In this document: positions 51,509 to 60,377 of the stretch, piece after piece
Layout of the letters: every line of letters starts with the position of its first letter
How positions within the stretch are numbered: position 1 is the stretch's first letter
DNA from: an uncultured Eubacteriales bacterium
GTDB taxonomy: Bacteria > Bacillota > Clostridia > Oscillospirales > CAG-382
Assembly (NCBI GenBank): GCA_934444645.1
Contig: CAKSCV010000001.1
Coordinates: 210,066 to 274,065 of the forward strand
DNA: 64,000 nt
Reading direction: 5' to 3'
Notes under the pieces: model-generated
Seen by the model: the letters and a program-made list of their open reading frames with translations, nothing else
Database searches by the model: none
Told to the model about the DNA's origin: nothing
Position numbers and translations under genes: made by a program

Positions 51509-51524
51509 AACAATTTTTCCTATC
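51501..51524 (+). repeat. Left copy of the 24-bp inverted repeat around marR-adh-aldh
   Basis: CGTTCTGAAAC followed by AATTTTTCCTATC. The same 24 bases, with one mismatch, recur in opposite orientation at 54738-54761. Confidence 0.85.
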
Positions 51525-51571
51525 TCATTAAAAAAGATCCAAATATATATTTTTCAGTTTCATTTATCGCC

Positions 51572-51632
51572 TGTTGACATTTCAACAAATTTGTGATACA
51601 ATTGTACTTGTTGAAACTTCAACAAGTACAAT
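51572..51632 (+). promoter_or_regulatory. marR promoter with two palindromic operators
   Basis: TTGACA (51574-51579), 17 bp, TACAAT (51597-51602). One palindrome, TGTTGA-CATT-TCAACA (51572-51587), covers the -35. A second, with 15-bp perfect arms ATTGTACTTGTTGAA and TTCAACAAGTACAAT around AC (51601-51632), covers the start point. The shared core TTGAA/TTCAA indicates binding by the adjacent MarR protein and autorepression. Confidence 0.85.
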
Positions 51633-51653
51633 ACAGAAAGGAATTTTATCAGT

Positions 51654-52100
51654 ATGCAAGAACGATTTGAAGTATTTACCGTGCTTATTAACCGAATAAG
51701 CCGCAGCATACGAAGTATAAAAAATCACGAAATGGCAGAATACGGTCTGCGCAGCTCACATATTTCATGCCTTTATTATCTTTATTCCTCCGGTGCTTTA
51801 ACGGCTACGGATTTATGTGAACGCTGTGAAGAGGACAAGGCAACTATTTCACGATCGCTTGACTATCTTGAAAGAAACGGCTATCTTACCCGTGAAACCG
51901 AGAGCGCCAAGCGCTATAAATCCTCCATTTTCCTGACCGATAAAGGATACGAAGCAGGCAAAAAAATCACCGATAAAATAGACCGCATCCTTGACGAAGT
52001 CAGCATAGGGCTAAGCGAAGAAGAACGTGCTGCTTTTTACCACAGTCTCGGTATTATCAGCGAAAATCTCGAATCTGCTTTAAAAAATTGCGAAAGGTAG
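51654..52100 (+). CDS. MarR-family transcriptional regulator
   Basis: A 148-aa winged-helix repressor. The DNA-binding core is LRSSHISCLYYLYSSGALTATDLCERCEEDKATISRSLDYLERNGYLTRETESAKRYKSSIFLTDKGYE, with flanking dimerisation helices. One Cys in the first helices and another two in LCERCEED could sense aldehydes or oxidants (inference). AAAGGAATTTTATCAGT precedes the ATG. It controls the two dehydrogenases downstream, judging by the operators. Confidence 0.92.
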   Translation: MQERFEVFTVLINRISRSIRSIKNHEMAEYGLRSSHISCLYYLYSSGALTATDLCERCEEDKATISRSLDYLERNGYLTRETESAKRYKSSIFLTDKGYEAGKKITDKIDRILDEVSIGLSEEERAAFYHSLGIISENLESALKNCER

Positions 52101-52106
52101 ATATTT

Positions 52107-53321
52107 ATGTTTTTTCTTAAATCGGCATTTTGCCGCGTTTTTCAGACGACATTTCGTATAGCTCTGCCGTTTCTCCCATACAGAGAACCCGAAATTATAA
52201 AATCCTGCTCCGAACTGGAATATGTATTCCGTAAGGAAAGAATAAAGTCGCCGCTTATCGTAACCGACAGCGGTATTACGCGAAACAGTTTAACCAAACC
52301 TCTTGAAGACATATTAAAAAAATGCGGCATTGCCTACATAATATACGATAAAACCCAGCCAAATCCCACAGTACATAATGTGGAGGAGGCTCTGAAAATT
52401 TATTTGCAAAACAACTGCGACAGCCTTATCGCAATCGGCGGCGGTTCTTCAATGGACTGTGCAAAGGCTCTCGGAGCAAGGCTTGTTTATCCTAAAAGAA
52501 GTTTGGGGCAGTTAAAAGGAATTCTGCGTGTAATGCGTACTCTGCCGCCTCTCATTGCCATACCTACAACCGCCGGCACAGGCAGCGAGGTTACACTTGC
52601 GGCAATTATCACGGATAGTGAAAAGCAGCATAAATATGCCTTGATGAGTTTCCCTCTCATTCCGCGATATGCCGTTTTGGACGCTGTCCTCACCTATTCA
52701 CTGCCGCCGCATCTGACAGCCACAACCGGAATCGACGCCCTGACTCATGCCACAGAAGCATACATCGGACGTTCAACCACAAAAGAAACACGCCGTCTGG
52801 CGCTTGAGGCAGCAAAGTTGATTTTTGAAAATATTGAAAACGCATATAATGACGGTCATAACCGTATCGCAAGAGAAAACATGCTCTTTGCCGCATACAA
52901 GGCAGGAATTGCTTTTTCAAAATCTTATGTGGGATATATTCACGCCGTTGCACATTCTCTCGGCGGTACATACGGAACACCGCACGGTCTTGCAAATGCC
53001 GTAATTATGCCCTATGTACTTGAAGCTTACGGCAAAAGTGCTTACAAAAAGCTGCATGAAATCGGAATCGCTGTCGGAGTTTCCGATAAAAATGACAGTC
53101 ATGAAATCGGCGCGAAAAAATTTATTAAAGCCGTAAGGGATTTAAACAAACGGATAGGTATTCCCGACAAACTTACGGGAATAAAAAAATCCGATATTCC
53201 ACAAATGGCACGCAATGCCGAAGCGGAGGCCAATCCGCTTTATCCCGTTCCGAAATTGATGGCACGAAAGGAACTCGAAAAATTTTATTATATTATTGCA
53301 GATTGGAGTAATGAAAAATGA
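52107..53321 (+). CDS. Iron-containing alcohol dehydrogenase
   Basis: A 404-aa group III (Fe-type) ADH. NAD site IAIGGGSSMDCAKALGAR; TTAGTGSEVTLAA; metal-binding GIDALTHATEAYIG and HAVAHSLGGTYGTPHGLANAV with the His ligands. It interconverts alcohols and aldehydes with NAD(P)H. It lies 6 bp after marR and is more AT-rich than the window's core genes, using ATA and AGA codons freely, which suggests acquisition by transfer. It shares an ATGA junction with the aldehyde dehydrogenase. Confidence 0.93.
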   Translation: MFFLKSAFCRVFQTTFRIALPFLPYREPEIIKSCSELEYVFRKERIKSPLIVTDSGITRNSLTKPLEDILKKCGIAYIIYDKTQPNPTVHNVEEALKIYLQNNCDSLIAIGGGSSMDCAKALGARLVYPKRSLGQLKGILRVMRTLPPLIAIPTTAGTGSEVTLAAIITDSEKQHKYALMSFPLIPRYAVLDAVLTYSLPPHLTATTGIDALTHATEAYIGRSTTKETRRLALEAAKLIFENIENAYNDGHNRIARENMLFAAYKAGIAFSKSYVGYIHAVAHSLGGTYGTPHGLANAVIMPYVLEAYGKSAYKKLHEIGIAVGVSDKNDSHEIGAKKFIKAVRDLNKRIGIPDKLTGIKKSDIPQMARNAEAEANPLYPVPKLMARKELEKFYYIIADWSNEK

Positions 53322-54700
53322 CTCAGCCGGAAATTCAGGCTTTGCTTGAAAAACAGAGAAACTATTACAGAGACGGACATACTTTGTCAGTAGATTTCCG
53401 TATAAATCAGCTCAAAAAGCTGTATTCATCCATAAAAAAGCACGAATCGGAAGTAAAAAATGCCTTATTAGCCGATCTAGGAAAAAGCTTTTACGAAAGC
53501 TTCATGTGCGAAAGCGGGCTTGCACTGTCCGAAATTTCATATATGATTCGCCATACAAGAAAATTTGCACACAGAAAAACCGTCCGCACGCCCCTTGCGC
53601 AGTTTGCCTCTCATAGCTTTACACAAAGCGTTCCTTACGGAAACACGCTTATCATGAGCCCGTGGAATTATCCGTTTCTTTTAAGCATTGATCCGCTTGC
53701 CGATGCCATTGCCGCCGGAAACACGGCAATTGTAAAGCCAAGCGCATATTCCCCTGCAACAAGCGCCGTTATAGAAAAAATAGTCTCCGAATGTTTTCCG
53801 CAGGAATATATTGCAGTGATAACCGGCGGCAGAGCCGAAAACACCGCGCTTCTCGACCAAAAATTTGACTTTATATTTTTCACCGGAAGTCAGGCAGTAG
53901 GTAAAGAAGTTCTCCGTCATGCCGCAGAGCATCTTACGCCGGTTGTTTTGGAGCTGGGCGGAAAAAGTCCTTGTATTGTTGATTCAAGCGCCAATATAAA
54001 GCTTGCCGCAAAACGCATTGTTTTCGGGAAATATCTTAACTGCGGTCAGACCTGTGTTGCTCCCGATTATATTCTTTGCGAACGTTCGGTAAAAGACGCA
54101 TTTATTTCGGAGGTAAAGAAACAAATAAAGCTGCAATTCGGAGACAATCCTCTGAAAAACAGCAATTACGGCAAAATCGTAAATGAAAAGCATTTTATGC
54201 GTCTTTGCGGACTTATTAATAAAGGCAAAGTCGTATACGGCGGTGAAACCGATATACAGTCACTGCGGATGGAGCCGACGGTTATGGATAATGTAACGGA
54301 AAACGACGCGGTTATGGGTGAAGAAATTTTCGGACCGATTATGCCGGTTATTGTATTCGATGATTTTAATACTGTTGTTGAAAAGCTGAAAACACACGCC
54401 AAACCGCTGGCAATGTACATCTTTTCACACAATAAAGCCAACATTCGCCGCATAACCGATGAATCCGCCTTTGGCGGCGGCTGTATAAATGACGTTATAA
54501 TTCATCTTGCAACAAGCAACATGGGGTTTGGCGGCGTTGGCGAAAGCGGCATAGGCGCATATCACGGCAAAGCCGGATTTGACGCTTTTTCGCATACAAA
54601 ATCCATTGTTGACAAAAAAACTTGGCTCGACCTGCCTATGCGCTATCAGCCGTACAATAGTGAACTCTATGACAAGCTTTTGCATATATTCTTAAAATAA
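53318..54700 (+). CDS. Aldehyde dehydrogenase (class 3-like)
   Basis: A 460-aa NAD(P)-dependent ALDH that oxidises aldehydes to acids. Marks: MSPWNYPFLLSIDPLADAIAAGNTAIVKPS for cofactor binding, FIFFTGSQAVGKEV, the catalytic Glu in VVLELGGKSPCIVD, and the Cys in NCGQTCVAPDYI. Being shorter than class 1/2 enzymes and ending in a hydrophobic LLHIFLK tail, it is like membrane-associated fatty-aldehyde types. It starts inside the ADH stop. Together they would detoxify or interconvert aldehydes under MarR control. Confidence 0.93.
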   Translation: MTQPEIQALLEKQRNYYRDGHTLSVDFRINQLKKLYSSIKKHESEVKNALLADLGKSFYESFMCESGLALSEISYMIRHTRKFAHRKTVRTPLAQFASHSFTQSVPYGNTLIMSPWNYPFLLSIDPLADAIAAGNTAIVKPSAYSPATSAVIEKIVSECFPQEYIAVITGGRAENTALLDQKFDFIFFTGSQAVGKEVLRHAAEHLTPVVLELGGKSPCIVDSSANIKLAAKRIVFGKYLNCGQTCVAPDYILCERSVKDAFISEVKKQIKLQFGDNPLKNSNYGKIVNEKHFMRLCGLINKGKVVYGGETDIQSLRMEPTVMDNVTENDAVMGEEIFGPIMPVIVFDDFNTVVEKLKTHAKPLAMYIFSHNKANIRRITDESAFGGGCINDVIIHLATSNMGFGGVGESGIGAYHGKAGFDAFSHTKSIVDKKTWLDLPMRYQPYNSELYDKLLHIFLK

Positions 54701-54737
54701 AATAAGCTGTAAAAAGTGTTGCAGTCCATTTTTTGGG

Positions 54738-54761
54738 GATAGGAAAAAATGTTTCAGAACG
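54738..54761 (-). repeat. Right copy of the 24-bp inverted repeat
   Basis: On the minus strand: CGTTCTGAAAC followed by ATTTTTTCCTATC, 23 of 24 bases identical to 51501-51524. It lies 37 bp beyond the aldh stop. Confidence 0.85.
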
Positions 54762-54859
54762 GACAAACTGAACCCGACGGCGTATGTATATCCCCGGTCA
54801 CATGGGCGAGCAGCAGGCTGTTGCCTGCGACCAGCCCCATGAGAGGTTCAGTTTGTTCG
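54760..54859. repeat. 100-bp imperfect palindrome (MITE-like or structured RNA)
   Basis: Outer arms CGGACAAACTGAACC (54760-54774) and GGTTCAGTTTGTTCG (54845-54859) pair over 15 positions with one G-T. Inside are CATGGGC pairing with GCCCCATG and a perfect hairpin GCAGGC-TGTT-GCCTGC. No open frame fits. It touches the right 24-bp repeat. The rest of 54860-55026 is AT-rich with nothing evident. Confidence 0.7.
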
Positions 54860-55026
54860 CAGCAAAAAAGGAGTTTAAATCAAGAAAAAACCAATTAAAA
54901 TATACAATTTTATTGTTTGTTTTATCTATTATGCAGAATTACCTTTTGGCGATTTGAGCTTTTTTACATTCACTTTTTTACAGTGCAGAATGCTTGTTTG
55001 GTATTTATAAGAAAAATCTATATTAT

Positions 55027-55070
55027 AAAAAAACAGAACCGTAATTTTGTATCAAAACTACGGTTCTGTT
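55027..55070. terminator. Terminator of the tRNA-Leu/tRNA-Ala unit
   Basis: ACAGAACCGTA and TACGGTTCTGT pair around a 15-base loop; on the minus strand it ends in TTTTTTT directly after tRNA-Ala. Confidence 0.88.
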
Positions 55071-55146
55071 TGGTGGAGCATAGGGGACTTGAACCCCTGA
55101 CCCCGACACTGCCAGTGTCGTGCGCTCCCAGCTGCGCTAATGCCCC
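55071..55146 (-). tRNA. tRNA-Ala (anticodon GGC)
   Basis: Minus-strand cloverleaf: acceptor GGGGCAT/ATGCTCC, D arm with AGCGCAGCTGGGAGCGC, anticodon arm CGACA-CTGGCAG-TGTCG, T arm GGGGTTCAAGTCCCC, CCA encoded. Confidence 0.95.
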
Positions 55147-55169
55147 ATGGGAATAAAGTTGTAAAAGTG

Positions 55170-55253
55170 TGGTGCACCTGAAAGGACTTGAACCTTCACG
55201 TCAAAGACACCAGATCCTAAGTCTGGCGCGTCTGCCAATTCCGCCACAGGTGC
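55170..55253 (-). tRNA. tRNA-Leu (anticodon TAG)
   Basis: Minus-strand class II tRNA, 84 nt: acceptor GCACCTG/CAGGTGC, anticodon arm CCAGA-CTTAGGA-TCTGG, variable arm near TGTCTTTGACG, T arm GGTTCAAGTCC, CCA encoded. It is transcribed first, before tRNA-Ala. Confidence 0.94.
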
Positions 55254-55298
55254 AAACTGAATAACGCGCCGCAACAAGCGAACTCACATTACTTTTTT

Positions 55299-55327
55299 AT
55301 TATACCGATTATTTTATGGTTTGTCAA
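55299..55327 (-). promoter_or_regulatory. Promoter of tRNA-Leu/tRNA-Ala
   Basis: Minus strand TTGACA, 17 bp, TATAAT; full consensus. Confidence 0.9.
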
Positions 55328-55496
55328 GTGCTATTTTTCGCGCTTTTGTCAAAAAAACAGAAATTTTTCTGCATGGACATTCTTGGATTATTTAATCCGT
55401 TAGCTGTGAACAATGATTCAAATGCGCAAGTACAGACTAAAAGCAGAATCAAATCAAGCATTATTTTGCTCATATAAACAGATTATGTTGCGCGTC

Positions 55497-55525
55497 TTGA
55501 AAAAATACAGTATTTCTGTTATACT
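55497..55525 (+). promoter_or_regulatory. Promoter of the first giant secreted protein
   Basis: TTGAAA (55497-55502), 17 bp, TATACT (55520-55525). The leader is about 170 nt, AT-rich, with no clear hairpin. Between the tRNA promoter and this one I see no gene. Confidence 0.7.
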
Positions 55526-55699
55526 ATAATAAACTTAATTCACGAATGTAAGTAAAGAAATGTTTGTCCTACTTCTACAATTAGAAACTATGTCAGAAAA
55601 TGAAAATATGTCAAAAATGTCATTTACATTCATTTATGTGTGCGATAAAATATTATATAAAACCAAATCGTAATTCAAGGTTAGAAAGGGTGCATCCGC

Positions 55700-58600
55700 A
55701 TGAAAAAAACACGCCTCTCGTTTTCGCTTCTTCTTTCGATTGCAGCGATTTGTCTGCTAATTGCCGGCTTTTCCGTTCCGGTGACAGCAGATGCCAAAGC
55801 AGCACTTTCGGAAGACAAGGTTGCGTATCGATGGGATTTTGAAGATTCCGCTTCGCAAAATTGGTCTTGCTTTAACCAAGGCTATTCCATTCAATACGAA
55901 GACGGAAAAATGAAGGTGAATGTCGATCCGGAAGCCGGTTATCTTCAGCATAAAGCGGTTTCGGTAGACACGGATAAAGCGCGCTGGTTGGTTATCAAAG
56001 CCAAAAGCACGAGCGATTTTAACGAAATCGTGTTTTACTACCAAACCTCCGAACAAGGCTGGAGTGAGAGCCACACGGTCAAAATTCCTCTTCGTCCGAA
56101 CGATACGGAATTCCGCACGTATTACATTGACATGAAAGCTGTCAAGGGTAACTTGTATACCGGAAACTATCAAAACTGCATGTTATGTCTGCATGGTGCA
56201 ACCAAAGGCAGCGTGGAATTTGAAGAGATTTCCTTTTACGAATCTTACACGCCGCCGGTTGAGGAAGTTGAACCGGAATGGCATTATCCGCTTGAAGCAA
56301 GCCGTGTCACTTCTCATTGGGGCGGCTTTGACTACACCTTTCCCGGCGACGGTTCCATGATTATGAACATTCCGAAGGATGGCGGTGCCAGTTTCTTTGA
56401 TATGCCGAGCGATGCCGAGGTATATGCCGATTATTATCCTTATTTGATTTTGAAAGCAAAAGGCTCGGATGTGGATAATCCGTTTTACGTCTATTATTCT
56501 ACAAGTGCCTATCCGAAACTGGCAGAAACGCAAAAGCTCATGATGACCAAACTGCCGTATTCGGACGGTGAATATCGTTACTATTCCGTTAATCTCGGTG
56601 CACAAAGCACTTGGAGCGGACTTATCGGCCGGTTAATGCTCTCTTCGACCGGTAAAGCTGCATCCACACTTACAGTGACTGATATGTATTATGCAAAAGA
56701 ATTGAAATTCATCGACAGTCTTGAATTAAATGCTTCTTCGGATTCCATTACGGAAGACATGGGAACAGTGGTTTTGACACCCGTTGTCAATGCTCGTGCC
56801 GATGTTGACATTGCAGTTACCTATACGACCGACTCGGTCAACGCCAAGCTTGTCAAAAACGCGGATGGTACGGCAACCATTACCGGTATGATGGACGGCA
56901 CCGTCACTGTTACTGCCTTTCTGACGGTCGATCCTACCTATTCGGCTTCAAAGACAATTACGATTTCCGGTCAGAATCCGCGTACCTCCACAACGCAGAT
57001 TCGCTACCTTACCTACGGTAACTCGATCATGAAGCACGGTCCGAACGCTTCGCTCGGCTGGAGCGGCAACTGGGGCATGGCAGCTTCTTCGGAGGATAAG
57101 GACTACTTGCACCGCATTCTTGCAGCCTTAAAGAGCAAATACGGTGAAAACAATGTCGTTCATCAATTCGGCACTTCGCAGTCCAATTGGGAAAACGGTG
57201 TCACAGCAAATGATGCCGTCGATAAAGATTATTCCTATATGATTGACCCAATACGGGATGATTTCCGCACCTTTAAGCCGAACATCATCACACTTCAAAT
57301 GGGCGAAAACGGTGCCGGGGGCATTAGCCAAGCTCAGTACGAAAACATCATGCGCCAGGTTGTCACCATGTTCAAAGAAGAAGCACCCGACGCAGCCATT
57401 GTCATTACAACACCTTTCTGGGGCGGAAACGCACGCGTTTACGGCGCGATGAAGGTTGCGGACGAGTTGGGTGTCCGGATTGCGCTTTTGCACACGTTAA
57501 ACACGGACGAAAACAAGGCGCTCGGCTTATTTGATCATTACGGCGTTTCGATTCATCCGGGCGACCTCGGTATGGAAAACATCGCAAAGCTCTTTTATGC
57601 CGAAATTGAAAAAGACCTCAGCGAACGAGAGGTCATCACCTATACCAATCTTCCGGTCTCACTCGAAATCTTAAGCGAAAAGAACACGATTACGACCGAA
57701 AACGGAACGCTGGCTCTTTCTGCAAAAATTCTTCCGGCAGATGCCGATCAAAGCGTCGATTGGTCGGTCGATAACAACTATATCGCCACAATTGACGAAA
57801 ACGGCGTTCTGACCGCCCTCAACGATGGTGTTGTCACGGTTCGTGCGACGGCGCACTATAACAAAAACGCTTTTGACGAAATCCAAATCACGATTTCCGG
57901 TCAGACTTCGCCGTTTACCGTAACCTATGATAAAAACACGTCCGATACCGTGACCGGTATGCCGCATCCGAATCCTTATGCAAAGGGCGAATTCGTATTT
58001 GATAAAATCTATCCCGAACGTGAGACCTACACCTTTGTCGGTTGGGCGCTTGCGCCGGACGGAGAAGCGGTTTCTTCGTTCAATGTAACGGAGAATACGA
58101 CCGTCTATGCCGTTTGGACGCCCGCCGTGCGATGGACCTTCGACCGCACCGACTACAAAGAAGGTTTTACTGTTAATTACGGCTTCAACCAATATGTAAA
58201 AAACGGCATCTTCTCGATGATTGCTACCAACACCGATCTTGAGGCGGGAGCGGTGCTTCAGGTTAATTCGCCGAAGCTTGCGGTTGACCCGAATCAATAT
58301 TCGATTCTCGCGCTTCGTCTGCAAAACAGTGCGATAGCGAAGGATACGACCCTTGATTTAACGGTACATACCGCGAAAAACAGCTACTCCTACTCTGTCA
58401 GCGTAACCACGACCGATGTGACCTCTTATGCCTTTGATCTTTCGAATGTCAAGGAAATGATCACCGGATTTTCTTTCAAGCCGACCAACATCGACTGCTC
58501 GCTCATGCTCGATGAAATCGCGTTTGTCTCTTCCGAAAACGGCGCGTTGACGTATGATGCCAATACCACCGACACGGTGACCAACCTCCCGTCGCCGGAG

Positions 58601-60115
58601 TATCTGACCTCGAACGGCAAGTACACGTTTGCCGAAACAAAGCCGGCAAGAGCAGGGTATACCTTCTTGGGCTGGAGCAAGAGCAAAACAAGCAAGCTGC
58701 TTCTTTCGGATACCGTTGACGATTCCGTTCATACGGTTTATGCCGTTTGGGACAAAAACGACCATTGGGAAATGGACAGCACAGCGGAATACAGCCTTAG
58801 CAACGGAAAAGGTACGTTATCGGACGGCATCCTGCACTTTACGGCAACGGCAAAGGCGGATAACTCCTATGACCCGATCATCGGCATTCCGACGAATTTT
58901 GCCGCCGCGACAACCTCCGGCAAGGTGGTCGCGCGCATGAAATGGTCAACCGAATCGACCGGCGATTACTTCTCGCAAATGTTCTTCAAAGGAAGCGATG
59001 CCCAGCTTTCCGAAGGAAATTCCGTAAAAACCGATTTGCTTCCGCTTGGCGGCAGAAATCCCGAGGATTACAAGCTTGTCACCTTTGATTTTACGGGCAA
59101 GGAAAACTGGAAGGGCACAATGACCCAGCTTCGCTTCGATATTGTCAACACGCAGGGAAGCGTTGACCTTGACTATGTCCGCTTTACCGATTCCGAAGCC
59201 AACATCTTAACCGATTCCGGGAAAACACGAAAGCTTTCCGTATCCGACGATGCGACCTATATTGTCAAAGAGGGCGGCGCACTGGTGCCGACAGGCACAG
59301 TTTTCTTAAAGAACCTCTATCTTTCGGGTGATATCGATCTTGCGAACGGTGTTGTTGCCGTTACCGATACGGTTGAAATCGCAGATACCAACAAGAACCG
59401 TTACGCAGTCTTCACACTTGATATGGCATCTGCCGGTGTTGCGGCTTCCGACTATATGTATGTCGGCGGTTGTGATAAACCGGTTGAAATGAAGAACGGC
59501 GCGAAATATCTTGTCAAGCTTGATGAAAACGGCGTTGGCTTTGTATACTTCGGCAACGCCTTGGACATTTCCAAAAAAATTCTTTATAAGCTGACAGCAG
59601 ACAGTGCGGAAAAGATGGACACGGCTTTCGTAACCACCGACGACGCTGCATCGATTCGCTCTGCCGCACCAAACGGCGTTCGTTTCCGTGCAATGGTTGC
59701 CAACAAGTATCTTGTCAAAACCGTTGAAATAGATGGCTTTGCCGTTAAGGAGTACGGTTTTCTCGTTTCCATCGGCAACCGAATCAATTCGGCGGAGGAG
59801 CTGACCATGGCAGCCGTAGAAGCCGGCAATGCCATAAAGGGCGTTGCACACGACGAAACGACAAATCGTATTTACGGTTCAACGGACGAAGCGCAGATCA
59901 TCACGGCGGTTCTTGTCGGCCTTCCGAATACAAAGCAAGCATACAGAACGGATTTGTATGTCAGACCCTATGTTGTGCTTTCGAGCGGCTTGATTGTTTA
60001 CGGCAACCCGCTTACCGATACCATGTATGATATCGCAAACAGAATGTCCGAAGAGATGACAGGCAAAGAGCCCTATGCAGACTTTATCTATAATGTCATA
60101 AATGTTGGCGCATAA
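55700..60115 (+). CDS. Giant secreted multidomain SGNH-hydrolase protein
   Basis: 1471 aa, exported: the signal peptide is LSFSLLLSIAAICLLIAGFSV, cut before DAKA. Domain order, with approximate positions: two carbohydrate-binding-like beta sandwiches (45-345; YRWDFEDSASQNW, YYIDMKAVKG); a Big-like domain (345-430); an SGNH/GDSL hydrolase (435-650) with Ser in LTYGNSIM, GWSGNWGMAAS, LQMGENGAGG, and HPGDLGM; Big_2 (655-740, ATIDENGVLTALNDGVVTV); an InlB-type repeat (745-815, VTYDKNTSDTV...YAVWTP); a sandwich; a second InlB repeat; another sandwich; and a C-terminal domain common in clostridial surface proteins. No LPXTG or SLH anchor. A role in deacylating polysaccharide outside the cell is inference. 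AAAGGGTGCATCCGC precedes the ATG. Confidence 0.85.
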   Translation: MKKTRLSFSLLLSIAAICLLIAGFSVPVTADAKAALSEDKVAYRWDFEDSASQNWSCFNQGYSIQYEDGKMKVNVDPEAGYLQHKAVSVDTDKARWLVIKAKSTSDFNEIVFYYQTSEQGWSESHTVKIPLRPNDTEFRTYYIDMKAVKGNLYTGNYQNCMLCLHGATKGSVEFEEISFYESYTPPVEEVEPEWHYPLEASRVTSHWGGFDYTFPGDGSMIMNIPKDGGASFFDMPSDAEVYADYYPYLILKAKGSDVDNPFYVYYSTSAYPKLAETQKLMMTKLPYSDGEYRYYSVNLGAQSTWSGLIGRLMLSSTGKAASTLTVTDMYYAKELKFIDSLELNASSDSITEDMGTVVLTPVVNARADVDIAVTYTTDSVNAKLVKNADGTATITGMMDGTVTVTAFLTVDPTYSASKTITISGQNPRTSTTQIRYLTYGNSIMKHGPNASLGWSGNWGMAASSEDKDYLHRILAALKSKYGENNVVHQFGTSQSNWENGVTANDAVDKDYSYMIDPIRDDFRTFKPNIITLQMGENGAGGISQAQYENIMRQVVTMFKEEAPDAAIVITTPFWGGNARVYGAMKVADELGVRIALLHTLNTDENKALGLFDHYGVSIHPGDLGMENIAKLFYAEIEKDLSEREVITYTNLPVSLEILSEKNTITTENGTLALSAKILPADADQSVDWSVDNNYIATIDENGVLTALNDGVVTVRATAHYNKNAFDEIQITISGQTSPFTVTYDKNTSDTVTGMPHPNPYAKGEFVFDKIYPERETYTFVGWALAPDGEAVSSFNVTENTTVYAVWTPAVRWTFDRTDYKEGFTVNYGFNQYVKNGIFSMIATNTDLEAGAVLQVNSPKLAVDPNQYSILALRLQNSAIAKDTTLDLTVHTAKNSYSYSVSVTTTDVTSYAFDLSNVKEMITGFSFKPTNIDCSLMLDEIAFVSSENGALTYDANTTDTVTNLPSPEYLTSNGKYTFAETKPARAGYTFLGWSKSKTSKLLLSDTVDDSVHTVYAVWDKNDHWEMDSTAEYSLSNGKGTLSDGILHFTATAKADNSYDPIIGIPTNFAAATTSGKVVARMKWSTESTGDYFSQMFFKGSDAQLSEGNSVKTDLLPLGGRNPEDYKLVTFDFTGKENWKGTMTQLRFDIVNTQGSVDLDYVRFTDSEANILTDSGKTRKLSVSDDATYIVKEGGALVPTGTVFLKNLYLSGDIDLANGVVAVTDTVEIADTNKNRYAVFTLDMASAGVAASDYMYVGGCDKPVEMKNGAKYLVKLDENGVGFVYFGNALDISKKILYKLTADSAEKMDTAFVTTDDAASIRSAAPNGVRFRAMVANKYLVKTVEIDGFAVKEYGFLVSIGNRINSAEELTMAAVEAGNAIKGVAHDETTNRIYGSTDEAQIITAVLVGLPNTKQAYRTDLYVRPYVVLSSGLIVYGNPLTDTMYDIANRMSEEMTGKEPYADFIYNVINVGA

Positions 60116-60129
60116 ACGCTTGCAGCAAC

Positions 60130-60170
60130 AAAGAACAGCGTACCGAAACCGGTGCGCTGTTCTTTTCTTA
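60130..60170 (+). terminator. Terminator between the two giant genes
   Basis: AAGAACAGCG and CGCTGTTCTTTTC, extended by TACCG/CGGTG, pair around AAAC, ending TTTTCTT. Confidence 0.85.
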
Positions 60171-60317
60171 TACGCTTATCCGAAAATAGGCAAATTGTCA
60201 GCCAATCAGCATTTTGTCTATTTTTCTTCATATTTATAGTGAATAATTGCCGTAATTTGCACGGCTGTTTGTGAAATCTGCACAAACGAAGCGGTGAAAA
60301 AAAGTCGTTTTGTCGTC

Positions 60318-60346
60318 TTGAAATGTACGTCTGCGTATGTTATAAT
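60318..60346 (+). promoter_or_regulatory. Promoter of the second giant secreted protein
   Basis: TTGAAA (60318-60323), 17 bp, TATAAT (60341-60346), about 30 nt from the start codon. Confidence 0.85.
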
Positions 60347-60377
60347 ATTATCAACAACAAAGTAAAGGAGTATCTCT

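Noticed and set aside
54738..54859. Insertion sequence with transposase
   Set aside because: No transposase frame is present between or beside the repeats; only repeat-like structure can be claimed.
54917..55156. 79-codon plus-strand frame
   Set aside because: It crosses the terminator and lies antisense to tRNA-Ala; no ribosome site.
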